25,667 nucleotides of DNA from CAZSAK01 sp964605155 (GTDB lineage: Bacteria; Pseudomonadota; Gammaproteobacteria; SZUA-140), in contig CAZSAK010000029.1 in NCBI GenBank assembly GCA_964605155.1, forward strand, positions 1 to 25,667, written 5' to 3'. A program made the translations under genes and the position numbers. Under the pieces are notes generated by a model, which made no database searches, was not told where the DNA came from, and saw only the letters and a program-made list of their open reading frames with translations. Below are positions 7,931 through 16,215 of the stretch, piece after piece; within the stretch, counting starts at the first letter, position 1, and each line of letters opens with the position of its first letter.

Positions 7931-9159
7931 GAGTTATTCCGCGCATCAGATTGTGGCCATCGCTGAAGGAGCCGATACAGCACCAGGGGGCCGCCGATAC
8001 AGGTTGCCATACTGACAAAGACCATGGCGGCATATATCTGGTCCGGCATGGCCCAGTTGCCCAGTTGCTGTGCCTTATGCACCACAATCATGGCGATCTC
8101 GGCCCTCGGGATCATGCTGACACCGATCAGTGTTGCACCCACTGCACCACTGGTTATCAGTGTCGGCGTACCGGCACCGATGAACTTACCAAGCATCGCA
8201 GCCACCAGCAGCACCAGGCCCAGGCCGGCACCAGCACCGACCTCATCGGGCTTGACATGCAGCCCGATGTTGATGAAAAAGAAGGGGGTCGCAAAGGCAT
8301 AGAAATCCTTGAATGATTCTTCAGTCTTGATGGCCTGCGGATCACGGCTGAAGACCAGTCCTGCAAACAGTGCACCGATGGCAAGGGAAAAGCCGAGCCA
8401 GTTGGCAAAGGCGGCAATGACAAAGCCAACACCGATGACAGTAAGCATGAGTTGTGGCGCAGGCTCCATGCGTGCGGTGATGCCTGTGATGCGCGGTTCC
8501 AGATAGCTTGAGAACAGATAACACAGCAATATAAACAGCGCAAACTTTGCAATAAAGACCGTACCGGTAACAGTCAATCCCGACAGCAAATGCCCGTTGC
8601 CAAGATGTAGGGTAGGTACAAGTACAAATAATAAAGCCATCAATGCGACAGCCGAGATATCATCCAGCTCGGCAACATCCAGCAGCAGCTGTCCGGTGTC
8701 CGAGCCCATTGACTGTGTGTCCTGCCATGCAGCCACCGAGACCCCCACGCTGGTAGCCGTTAGGGCCGTTGCAATTATCATTGAAGGAACAAGGTCCAGA
8801 CCAAGCAGATAGTGACTGGTCAGAAAACCGAACATGGCGGAACCGCTTACATCGCCCACCCAGACCTTGAGTGCCTGGGGGAGTTTGTGTGCCAATGCAG
8901 CGGGATGGCTTTGCAGTCCGACCTGGAACAACAGGGCGATGACCCCGATGTCGGCAAGGAAATCGAAGGTGTTACGGGTGGGTGAGGTCAGGATGGACCA
9001 GTGGCTGTCTATCAGGCTCAACAACATACCCAGGAGCAGATATCCAACCAGTGGCGGGACCTTCAGTCGTTTGAAACCTGCATCGATAAGGCCGGATGCA
9101 ATCACGGACAATCCGACCAGCAGGATCCAGACGGTATGGATATCCACGCCTTTATCCAT
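7927..9159 (-). CDS. CPA2-family Na+/H+ antiporter (Kef/NapA type), embedded in the N-ATPase locus
   Basis: This 410-residue inner-membrane protein has about 12 hydrophobic segments and the core signature of CPA2 exchangers. VGYLLLGMLL lies in an early helix. The ion-site pair Asp166-Asp167 in VAELDDISAV resembles the Asp-Asp pair of electrogenic exchangers such as NapA, unlike the Gln-Asp of KefC. PRAEIAMIV is the conserved late helix. No C-terminal TrkA/RCK domain is attached. ATG 9159 is chosen because it overlaps the atpQ stop by 8 bases; the extension to 9192 lies within atpQ. Its stop overlaps the atpR start as ATGA. Intactness among broken ATPase genes suggests continued use. Ion specificity is inferred. 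Confidence 0.88.
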   Translation of the reverse strand: MDKGVDIHTVWILLVGLSVIASGLIDAGFKRLKVPPLVGYLLLGMLLSLIDSHWSILTSPTRNTFDFLADIGVIALLFQVGLQSHPAALAHKLPQALKVWVGDVSGSAMFGFLTSHYLLGLDLVPSMIIATALTATSVGVSVAAWQDTQSMGSDTGQLLLDVAELDDISAVALMALLFVLVPTLHLGNGHLLSGLTVTGTVFIAKFALFILLCYLFSSYLEPRITGITARMEPAPQLMLTVIGVGFVIAAFANWLGFSLAIGALFAGLVFSRDPQAIKTEESFKDFYAFATPFFFINIGLHVKPDEVGAGAGLGLVLLVAAMLGKFIGAGTPTLITSGAVGATLIGVSMIPRAEIAMIVVHKAQQLGNWAMPDQIYAAMVFVSMATCIGGPLVLYRLLQRWPQSDARNNS

Positions 9160-9466
9160 GCCCGCTTTCCTGTTTGACCCAATACCATGCATTGAGACAG
9201 CCGAGCGCCATACCGATGATGAGAAACGTCAGGGTCCATGAGTGACGGGTAGGCCAGTTCTCATCCAGCCACAGGCCCAGTGCCGTACCGATGAGTGTCG
9301 GGACGGCCACGGACCAGCCTACCAGGCCGAACATGCCCATCCCGAACCACGCGGTATGCCTGCTTTCCCGGCGGGCCCGTAACTTGCGATCGACATCCCG
9401 ACCGACGGTATCACTGAGTCTCTCCGGGCGGGGATCCGGTTTCTTGTCCTGACTGGGTTCATCCAT
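9152..9466 (-). CDS. atpQ: N-ATPase AtpQ (AtpI-like, ATPase_gene1 family)
   Basis: AtpQ is a small membrane protein encoded after atpC in N-ATPase operons. This 104-residue protein has a charged cytoplasmic N terminus (1-37) and two membrane segments, WFGMGMFGLVGWSVAVPTLI and WTLTFLIIGMALGCLNAWYW, with the family loop GTALGLWLDENWP between them. The start is set at 9466 because it overlaps the atpC stop by 8 bases (ATGGATGA). The TAA stop likewise overlaps the antiporter start by 8 bases, so translation is probably coupled on both sides. In standard N-ATPase order atpR follows directly; here the antiporter gene intervenes. The frame is intact but its complex partners are lost. Confidence 0.8.
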   Translation of the reverse strand: MDEPSQDKKPDPRPERLSDTVGRDVDRKLRARRESRHTAWFGMGMFGLVGWSVAVPTLIGTALGLWLDENWPTRHSWTLTFLIIGMALGCLNAWYWVKQESGHG

Positions 9467-9869
9467 GGAACATCTCCTGCATTTCACTGAAGCGACGCAG
9501 GGTGCCCGCTTCGAGTCGTGCAAGAGCCGTGCGTGCCTTGCGTTCCTGTTCATCCAGTTCAAGGAAGTGTTTTTCTATCAAATCCTGCAGTTGATCGATA
9601 TCGGTGCCTTGTACACCGTTCAGTGTGGAAACGAATACATCACGGCCACATTTGACCAGCACACCGTTATCAAGTGCTACATAGTTTTCCTGTCCGTCAT
9701 CGGTATAAAAGTAGAGTACATCCGGTATCAGCGCAGTTGCGAAATCGATATGTCGCGGTAACAGGCAAAACGCACCGTTTTCTGCCACCGCAATCACCTT
9801 GGTCACCTCTGAGTTGACTAATATCCCGGTAGGTACCATGAGCTGCAATCTCATGCGTGCATCATTCAC
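9459..9869 (-). CDS. atpC: N-ATPase epsilon subunit AtpC
   Basis: This 136-residue protein is the F1 epsilon subunit of the N-ATPase type. It shows the N-terminal beta-sandwich: MRLQLMVPTGILVNSEVTKVIAVAENGAFCLLPRHIDFATALIPDVL, the equivalent of the ATP-synthase epsilon segment around GxxGILPxH. The C-terminal helix runs at about 90-130 (DLIEKHFLELDEQERKARTALARLE). The ATG (9869-9867) overlaps the atpD TGA as ATGA, and its own stop overlaps atpQ. It would link beta to the gamma-c rotor, but gamma is truncated and c is absent, so a working enzyme cannot form from this locus. The frame itself shows no damage. Confidence 0.88.
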   Translation of the reverse strand: MNDARMRLQLMVPTGILVNSEVTKVIAVAENGAFCLLPRHIDFATALIPDVLYFYTDDGQENYVALDNGVLVKCGRDVFVSTLNGVQGTDIDQLQDLIEKHFLELDEQERKARTALARLEAGTLRRFSEMQEMFHG

Positions 9870-11316
9870 GTCGTCCGTCCTGTTCTAGTCTGTTCTGTCC
9901 CAGTTGTATCATCGGCTGCCTCATGAGCCTTCTCAGCCTCATCTATAGTACCGATCATATACAGGGCATTCTCACTGGTCTTGGAAAATTCTCCCGACAG
10001 GATGCGTTCACAACCGTCCAGCGTTTGCTCCAGGGAAACCAGCTTGCCTTTTTTGCCGGTGAATTGTTCGGTAGTAAAGAACGGTTGTGTCAAAAAACGC
10101 TCGAGTCGACGGGCCTTGCTGACCGTGTCACGATCGTCACGCGATAGTTCCTCTATGCCCAGCATGGAGATGATATCCTTGAGGTCCTCGTATTCGGCGA
10201 GTGTGCTTCGGACCGTCTGTCCACCCGGTAATGACGTTTACCGACCACGCCTGGCGAAAGCATTTTCGAATCCGTCTGCAGCGGGTCGATGGCGGGATAC
10301 AGGCCCTGGCTGGCCCGTTTACGGGAGAGGACGATCGAGGCCGACAAATGGGCAAAGATGTGAGTGGCCGACGGATCGGTCATATCATCAGCGGGTACGT
10401 AGACCGCCTGCACAGAGGTGATACTGCCGTTACGTGAACTGCAGATGCGTTCTTCCAGCTCTGCCAACTCGGTCGCCAGGGTCGGCTGATAACCAACCCG
10501 GGAGGGGATGCGTCCCATCAGACCAGAAACCTCGGTTCCTGACTGGACGAAGCGAAACACATTATCGATGAGCAACAGGACGTCCCGTTTCACCACATCG
10601 CGAAAATATTCCGCGATGGTCAATGCGGCATGCCCGACGCGAAAACGCGCACCCGGCGGTTCGTTCATCTGTCCATATACCAGGATGGCCTTTTCCAGGA
10701 CGCCCGATTCCTGCATGGAGCGGTACATCTCTTCGGCTTCCCGCATGCGCTCGCCGATGCCGCAAAACAGGCTGACACCTTCATAGTTCTCGGCCATATT
10801 GTTGATCAGCTCATTGATCACGACGGTCTTGCCAACGCCTGCGCCACCGAACATCCCGGATTTTCCACCGCGTTCCAGTGGTGCAAGCAGGTCGATAGCC
10901 TTGATGCCTGTTTCAAAGATTTCGGTACCGGTGGTACGTTCGGCCAGTGGCAATAAAGGACGATGGATCGGCCATCGTTCCGGTGACTCGAGCGGGTCCG
11001 CGCCGTCAATGGTGTCGCCGAAAACATTCAGCATGCGTCCCAGTAATTCCTTGCCAACCGGGATCTGCAGTGTTTTCCCCGTCTGTTGTACTTCCATGCC
11101 TCTGCCCAGACGACGCGTGGTGTTGAGAGCGATACAACGAAGTGTATTGATGCTGAGATAGGACTGGACCTCGAGCACGACATGGTGGTCGGGACCGGTA
11201 CGCAACTCACTGTTACGTGGTGGCAGGGGTGGTGGAAAGCGTACATCGACTACATTGCCCCGTACGGCAATAACTTCACCGTTCGCTCTAGGTATGTCCT
11301 GTGCAACGTTGGTCAT
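9866..11316 (-). pseudogene. atpD: N-ATPase beta subunit AtpD with a single-base frameshift
   Basis: The gene would encode the catalytic beta subunit of about 483 residues. Intact motifs are the Walker A GGAGVGKT, GERMREAEEMY (catalytic Glu), LLLIDNVFRFVQSG (Walker B) and PSRVGYQPTLATEL. After GKRHYRV the frame shifts between about 10213 and 10222, and the original frame stops at 10153. The continuation EYEDLKDIISMLGIEELSRDD to the TGA at 9866 is in another frame. Restoring one base gives RVAQTVRSTLAEYED, so one base was lost. The site is not a homopolymer, which argues somewhat against a simple read error. The start ATG 11316 overlaps the phosphatase stop (ATGA), with GGGA 7 bases upstream. 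Confidence 0.85.
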
Positions 11317-12176
11317 GGGGTGATCCCATATGACGCATCCTGCAGCCAATCCTGTGTAAACGGCAGAAAATGTGCAAGGCCTTCCAGCACACCGGCGGTG
11401 TAATTGCCGTTCATACCCAGCAGACCTCCTTTTGCCATGTAGAGGCAATCACGATATCCCGCAGCCTCCACCTGCCGGATTGCCTCCTTGCGGACATCGT
11501 CGATGGCGTTTTTAACCAGCACGGCCTGAAGTCCGCTGGTCAGCACCGGGAGGTCATTACCGCTGTCTCCGGCAAACACCGTTTGCCCGCTATCGAATCC
11601 CTTGTGTTTCATCAGGAAGCGTATGGCGTGTAACTTGGTAGCGTGCGCCGGCAACACGTCCAGCAGACCGATATTCTTCATCTCGTCGATACTCCAGATG
11701 ACACTGGCTTGTATGTCCTCGGACTGCAGGCGATCGCGTATCTCTCTCACCAGTTCATCGGACCTGGTATCTGCGGGTGCATAATAGCTGAGCTTGAGCC
11801 TGTTCTGTTTCTCTTCCTCCTGCAGACTGAGCATCTTGATATCTTCAAACAGCTTGCGCAGATCTTCGCTGTTACGTCCGCCCCAGTCAGGGGCGATCTC
11901 CTCGTACCATTCCTTCCATGGCCGCCACTGCCGTTGTCCGACCTCGTAGATGGTGGTGCCGACATCACCGATGGCGAAATCCGGCAGCGGGAGATCATAT
12001 TCCGTGATGGCCTGTTTCAACAATGCCTCGTGGCGACCGCTTACATAGGCGAGAGTGAGTTCCGGACGTCTGGCGAGGGTACGTAGCAACCGGCGGGCGA
12101 TGGATGATTCGGGTTGTGGTCCATTGGGCAGCACGGTTCGATCGAGGTCCGTGCACAGCAGAACATCATGCGTCAT
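11313..12176 (-). CDS. HAD-IIB phosphatase, sucrose-phosphate-phosphatase-like
   Basis: This 287-residue cytoplasmic phosphatase carries all HAD motifs: CTDLDRT (Asp10 and Asp12, nucleophile and acid), YVSGR (Ser46), Lys181 in HATKLHAI, and GDSGND (203-208, Asp204 and Asp208). The cap segment with IGDVGTTIY and LKLSYYAP resembles sucrose-6-phosphate phosphatases. Glucosylglycerol-, mannosylglycerate- or trehalose-phosphate phosphatase activities cannot be excluded. No sucrose-phosphate synthase lies in the window. ATG 12176 overlaps the glycosidase stop by 11 bases, and its TGA overlaps atpD as ATGA. A sugar-phosphate phosphatase coupled directly to an ATPase beta gene is unusual. Upstream in-frame codons lie inside the glycosidase and are not used. 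Confidence 0.8.
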   Translation of the reverse strand: MTHDVLLCTDLDRTVLPNGPQPESSIARRLLRTLARRPELTLAYVSGRHEALLKQAITEYDLPLPDFAIGDVGTTIYEVGQRQWRPWKEWYEEIAPDWGGRNSEDLRKLFEDIKMLSLQEEEKQNRLKLSYYAPADTRSDELVREIRDRLQSEDIQASVIWSIDEMKNIGLLDVLPAHATKLHAIRFLMKHKGFDSGQTVFAGDSGNDLPVLTSGLQAVLVKNAIDDVRKEAIRQVEAAGYRDCLYMAKGGLLGMNGNYTAGVLEGLAHFLPFTQDWLQDASYGITP

Positions 12177-13449
12177 GGTGGTCAATCCTGAAGATATCTT
12201 TTCCCTGCAGGGCATGGTGTCCGATAATCGCCCCGGCAGCGCTCCAGCCCTGCAGTCGCGTACCACCCGGGGTGAGTTTTTGGCCATGCAGGTATTCGGG
12301 GAAACCCCAGGGTTCTCCTTCCATCTCCAGGGCATTGGCGCGATGCACGGCCAGCAGCCGCTCCCGAGCCTGTTTGTTATGTTGCCGCCGTGCCAGGTCG
12401 GCAACATAGAATCCCGTGACCATGGGCCATAATCCGCCGTTCTGGAATTCATAGGGTTTGTTCTTGAAGGTATAGGAAAACATCACCTGCAGATGCTTCC
12501 AGTCCTCGTCTACCGGTTTTATGACGGGATAGAAGGCCGGCAGCAACGGCATAGCATTATTGGTCGCCTCATCATTGATAAAATCATCCGTCCTGCGCCG
12601 CTGCTCGTCATCTGCGACTTCGAAGAGCGATGCAAGCACATTGGCGAAGGCGTCGAACCGATACCCGTAACCACTGGGCGAAAACGACGGCATCCAGTGC
12701 CTGCCGCCGCAGTGAGCGGCTGCCTGGATCCCTTTTTCATAGAGCACCTCATGATAGGCGTCATCCGGGATGGTGTCACCGTCAAACCAGTAATTCGCAC
12801 GTATGAGATGCAGCAGACGGCTGATCCTTTCCCGCAAGATATGGTCGCTGGATCCATGTACTGCGGTATGAATATACGCAAGCGTTCGCAGAGCCTGCAG
12901 ATATAAAAGCTGGTCATAGAGGACATAGCCGTTGTGCAGGTACTCATCGGCCCAGTCGCCGGTAAGCGGGATGTAGAGCAGGCCGCGATTGTTGAATTCC
13001 CAGGCACCGAGCAGAAATCGCACCTTCTCAATAGCAGGCAGCATCTTTTCCAGAAATTTGTCATCGCCCGTCGCCATCCAGTATTCACCACATCCGATGA
13101 TAAACCAGAGATCGGCATCCACGCGCCCGGCGGTTCCGCCATAACTGATACGTCCGGATACGGTATCAACATTGCTGGGTATCTCGCCATGTGGACCCTG
13201 GTATTCGACGAGCGTTTCGAAGGTACGTCTGGCGGTATTGGTCAACTCATGATCCTGAACTAACAATGCAGCGATAGATATGATCGCACCATCGCGACCC
13301 CATATGCGTCTGTAGTTGGTACCTTTGGTAGGAGATGCAACAAAACCGTCAGGGGTGTTACAGGCATGTAGCAGGGCAAGCGCACGACGGTAGCCGTCGG
13401 CCAGCAGCGTATCGTTATGGTTGCCGGTGTCATTCTGATCTGTTGGCAT
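12166..13449 (-). CDS. (alpha/alpha)6-barrel glycoside hydrolase, GH15/GH63/GH100-like
   Basis: The protein of about 427 residues resembles glucoamylase, debranching or invertase-like enzymes with an (alpha/alpha)6 barrel. Visible segments are NYRRIWGRDGAIISI (the conserved R-x-W-x-R-D helix), HGEIPSNVD, GGTAGRVDADLWFI, PLTGDWADEY (probable catalytic acid region), and the C-terminal QNGGLWPMVTGFYVADLA with EMEGEPWGFPEYLHG (probable second carboxylate). There is no signal peptide. ATG 13449 is preferred because GGAA sits 7 bases upstream; ATG 13467 has no ribosome binding site. It is the first gene of the overlapping chain through the phosphatase and ATPase genes. Its substrate (an alpha-glucan, sucrose or a glucosyl-solute) is undecided. 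Confidence 0.7.
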   Translation of the reverse strand: MPTDQNDTGNHNDTLLADGYRRALALLHACNTPDGFVASPTKGTNYRRIWGRDGAIISIAALLVQDHELTNTARRTFETLVEYQGPHGEIPSNVDTVSGRISYGGTAGRVDADLWFIIGCGEYWMATGDDKFLEKMLPAIEKVRFLLGAWEFNNRGLLYIPLTGDWADEYLHNGYVLYDQLLYLQALRTLAYIHTAVHGSSDHILRERISRLLHLIRANYWFDGDTIPDDAYHEVLYEKGIQAAAHCGGRHWMPSFSPSGYGYRFDAFANVLASLFEVADDEQRRRTDDFINDEATNNAMPLLPAFYPVIKPVDEDWKHLQVMFSYTFKNKPYEFQNGGLWPMVTGFYVADLARRQHNKQARERLLAVHRANALEMEGEPWGFPEYLHGQKLTPGGTRLQGWSAAGAIIGHHALQGKDIFRIDHHDA

Positions 13450-13811
13450 TATGTTATTCCGGATCATGGCAGGCGAATCATTACAGCAAACTGAAAGTCT
13501 GACCTATACCATACCATCTTCATCAGGATTTCATCTGGTAGCTGTACACGCCATCCGCCGGTACTGGTTTTCATCATTCAAAAATATTCTTGAACGCTTT
13601 TTATCATAATGACTTGTCAGGATATAATAGTCAGGTTGTTTCTTAGACTAAACTTCCCCAAGAATATAACTATAATGGGTATAATACCAATCCCCGGCAT
13701 TGAAATATTTCAATGCGGAGAGAATCTCTGATATGTATTTTTCGGAGATATGCAGGGATAGACCTGTATCTCCTGTATACGGGAGTTGCCAGAAACATAA
13801 AGGACAAACAC
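13450..13811. promoter_or_regulatory. Divergent control region between the glycosidase-ATPase chain and tal-glgC
   Basis: This AT-rich stretch has no credible gene. On the plus strand TATAAT occurs at 13623-13628, 13671-13676 and 13680-13685, none with a strong -35 box at 16-18 bases. A 20-bp perfect palindrome lies at 13697-13716 (separate entry). A hairpin CTCCTG/CGGGAG with a TATA loop (13770-13785, one G-T pair) precedes the ribosome binding site AGGA (13801-13804) of transaldolase. No good minus-strand promoter was found, although the minus-strand chain must start here. Confidence 0.5.
13697..13716. promoter_or_regulatory. Perfect 20-bp palindrome containing a CRP/FNR-family TTGA-N6-TCAA core
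   Basis: GCATTGAAATATTTCAATGC is a perfect palindrome centred at 13706.5. Its core TTGA-N6-TCAA (13700-13713) has the spacing of CRP/FNR-superfamily boxes and matches the FNR consensus TTGAT-N4-ATCAA at 8 of 10 positions. A TATTTT hexamer at 13736-13741 would put a start near 13748, placing the palindrome at -41.5, the usual class II activator position. Alternatively, lying just after TATAAT 13680-13685, it could be a repressor site. Confidence 0.55.
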
Positions 13812-14924
13812 ATGTCAAAAACAGCCGCGTTATACAGAGAATTCGGTCAATCACTGTGGCTGGATTACATTGACCGAAATCTGTTAGTCAATGGTGGGTT
13901 AAAGGCCCTGGTGGTCGAGGGAATCAACGGTGTAACCAGCAATCCTACAATATTCCAGAAGGCGATCGGACAGGGAACCGATTATGATGATGCGATTCTG
14001 GATTTGTTGCAGGCTGACCATGAAATCGATGATGAAACACTTTATCAGTGGCTGGCCATACAGGATGTACAAATGGCCGCGGATATCCTTATGCCGGTCT
14101 ATCGCAGCAGCAAAGGTAAGGATGGGTATGTCAGTCTGGAAGTTTCTCCCCATCTTGCCTATGACAAGGAAGCCACCGTTCTGGCGGCACGCCATCTATG
14201 GCAGTCCGTTGATCGACCCAACCTGATGATCAAGGTGCCGGCGACCGCCCCCTGTTTACCTGCTATCGAACGTCTTATCGCCGAAGGAATCAACGTCAAT
14301 GTTACCCTGTTATTTTCAGTGACGCGATACAGGGCAGTCGCCGAAGCCTATATCCGGGGTTTATCGCAGAATCCCGCACCGGACAAGGTTGCCTCGGTGG
14401 CCTCGTTTTTTGTAAGCCGTGTGGATACCAGTGTTGATGCCGCGCTGGATAGAATTGATACAACCGATGCCCAAAGACTGAAAGGCAGGATCGCAATTGC
14501 CAATGCAAAGATAGCCTATCGGTATTTTAAGGAAATCAGCAGCTCCAGGGTGTTCGAGACTGAACGCAAGCGCGGTGCCCGATTGCAACGTCCACTGTGG
14601 GCCAGTACGGGCACCAAAAATCCTGCATATTCGGATGTTCTGTATGTGGAACAGTTGATTGGTGCAGATACGGTAAACACCGTAACCCCGGACACCCTGG
14701 ATGCCTTTGAGGCACATGGAGAGATGCACGCCACGCTGGAGGTTGATATTGACGGCGCGCAACATGATATCGATGCCCTGGCTTCGTTCGGGATTGATCT
14801 GGCACAGGTCACTGATAAACTGGAGGAAGAGGGTGTGAAAAAATTTGCCGATTCCTACGAACTATTGCTCACAAACCTGAAACAGAAGCGTTATGCAGTG
14901 AGCAAACGTTACGCAAGCGAGTGA
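13812..14924 (+). CDS. tal: Transaldolase
   Basis: It transfers a dihydroxyacetone unit between sugar phosphates in the non-oxidative pentose phosphate pathway, in the cytoplasm. GVTSNPTIF (40-48) and NLMIKVPATAPCLPAIERL with Schiff-base Lys141, then GINVNVTLLFS and PLWASTGTKNPAYSDVLYVEQL, are diagnostic. The 371-residue length fits the longer transaldolase group found in actinobacteria, cyanobacteria and many autotrophs, unlike the E. coli TalB type of about 317. ATG 13812 is chosen because AGGA (13801-13804) has 7-base spacing; the frame extends upstream to 13713 without a ribosome binding site and through the palindrome. It lies 25 bases before glgC, so the two are probably co-transcribed, linking pentose and hexose phosphate pools to storage. 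Confidence 0.95.
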   Translation: MSKTAALYREFGQSLWLDYIDRNLLVNGGLKALVVEGINGVTSNPTIFQKAIGQGTDYDDAILDLLQADHEIDDETLYQWLAIQDVQMAADILMPVYRSSKGKDGYVSLEVSPHLAYDKEATVLAARHLWQSVDRPNLMIKVPATAPCLPAIERLIAEGINVNVTLLFSVTRYRAVAEAYIRGLSQNPAPDKVASVASFFVSRVDTSVDAALDRIDTTDAQRLKGRIAIANAKIAYRYFKEISSSRVFETERKRGARLQRPLWASTGTKNPAYSDVLYVEQLIGADTVNTVTPDTLDAFEAHGEMHATLEVDIDGAQHDIDALASFGIDLAQVTDKLEEEGVKKFADSYELLLTNLKQKRYAVSKRYASE

Positions 14925-14949
14925 TGTTCTGCATCATGCATAGAAAGCC

Positions 14950-16215
14950 ATGAGGGAAAGGCGGCATCCGGAAAAGATCGTCGCCTTTGTCATGGCGGGG
15001 GGTGAGGGCAAGCGCCTGCGCCCGCTGACCTCTGAACGCTGCAAACCGGCCGTGCCGTTCGGGGGGCGTTACCGGATGGTGGATTTCGTCCTCAGTAATC
15101 TGATCAATTCAGAGATCCACTCTATTTATATACTGGTTCAATACAGGGCGCAGTCCCTGATTGAACATGTGCGCAAGGGCTGGACGATATCACACCTCTT
15201 GCCAGACCAGTTCGTAACCGTTGTACCTCCCCAGATGCATGAAGAAAAGGCATTGTTCAAAGGTACCTCTGATGCGGTTTATCAAAGCCTGGGCCTGCTC
15301 AAGATGCACCGGCCCAGTCTGGTAGCAGTGTTCGGAGCAGACCACATTTATCGAATGGATGTGAGACAGATGGTATGGTTTCATCATGAAAACCGCGCGG
15401 ATGTCAGCGTTGCCGCACTGCCGGTGCCTGTCGATCAGACCTCAGGTTTCGGAGTCATCGAGGCGGATGAGTATGGCCGTATTCATGGCTTCGAAGAAAA
15501 GCCGGAGCAAGGCAAACCGATACCATCGGACCCGGAACACTCTTATGTTTCCATGGGCAATTACCTGTTCAATACCGATGTGCTTGTTGAAGCACTCGAA
15601 GAGGCACATGCATCCGGTGAAACGGATTTCGGTCATGATGTTCTCCCCAGGTTGCTGAAGAGCCATCGGCTCTATGCCTATAATTTTGCCGAGAATAAAA
15701 TCCCGGGCATAAAATCCTATGAAGAGGTGGCATACTGGCGTGACGTCGGTACCCTGGATGCCTACTTCGAGGCCCACAAGGATGTGCTTGGTTTGCAGCC
15801 GCGTTTCGACGCATTCAATCCTCAGTGGCCAATTTTTTCCAGCCACTACCAGGGACCTGTTGCCAGGGTATTGGACAGCAAGCTCGATAATTGTTTGCTC
15901 GGTGCCGCGGCCGTGGTTGACCGGGCAAATATCCGCAACAGCATTATCCGGCGCGAAGCGGTGATCGAACCGGATGTCGAACTGGAAGACTGTATTATCA
16001 TGGATTATGTACGTATCTGCCGTGGTTCCAGATTACGCAGGGTCATCGTTGATCGGCACAATAATATCGCAGCAAATACACAAATCGGGTTCGATTACGA
16101 GGCTGACCGCAAACGATATCCCGTCACCCCCGGTGGTATTGTAGTCATACCCGTGGGTAAGGCGGATTATTTTGCGCGTGATTCGCGCGGCACTGGTCCC
16201 GGTTACCTGGAATAG
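14950..16215 (+). CDS. glgC: Glucose-1-phosphate adenylyltransferase (ADP-glucose pyrophosphorylase)
   Basis: It converts glucose 1-phosphate and ATP to ADP-glucose, the committed step of bacterial glycogen synthesis. The 421-residue length matches GlgC. Motifs are the nucleotide-binding VMAGGEGKRLRPLT (14-27), CKPAVPFGG (31-39), GTSDAVYQS, DHIYRMD (131-137) and FEEKPE (181-186). SYVSMGNYLF and YWRDVGTLDAYFEAH follow, then a C-terminal left-handed beta-helix ending VVIPVGKADYF. The N-terminal KRLRPLT region carries the basic residues associated with fructose-1,6-bisphosphate-type control in the family. It follows tal. No glgA, glgB or glgP is visible, so ADP-glucose may go to a distant GlgA or to TreT at 21036-22274. 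Confidence 0.95.
   Translation: MRERRHPEKIVAFVMAGGEGKRLRPLTSERCKPAVPFGGRYRMVDFVLSNLINSEIHSIYILVQYRAQSLIEHVRKGWTISHLLPDQFVTVVPPQMHEEKALFKGTSDAVYQSLGLLKMHRPSLVAVFGADHIYRMDVRQMVWFHHENRADVSVAALPVPVDQTSGFGVIEADEYGRIHGFEEKPEQGKPIPSDPEHSYVSMGNYLFNTDVLVEALEEAHASGETDFGHDVLPRLLKSHRLYAYNFAENKIPGIKSYEEVAYWRDVGTLDAYFEAHKDVLGLQPRFDAFNPQWPIFSSHYQGPVARVLDSKLDNCLLGAAAVVDRANIRNSIIRREAVIEPDVELEDCIIMDYVRICRGSRLRRVIVDRHNNIAANTQIGFDYEADRKRYPVTPGGIVVIPVGKADYFARDSRGTGPGYLE

Noticed and set aside
7395..11316. IS element or transposon as the cause of the ATPase damage
   Set aside because: No transposase, terminal inverted repeats or direct duplications were seen at the junction near 7750.
11317..11448. N-terminal extension of AtpD
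   Set aside because: It reads the phosphatase gene in another frame; beta-subunit homology begins at about MTNVAQDIPRANGEV, and ATG 11316 gives an ATGA overlap.
12055..12906. Plus-strand open frames of 101 to 137 residues opposite the phosphatase and glycosidase
   Set aside because: They are antisense shadows; the minus-strand frames carry the HAD and glycosidase motifs and precise overlaps.
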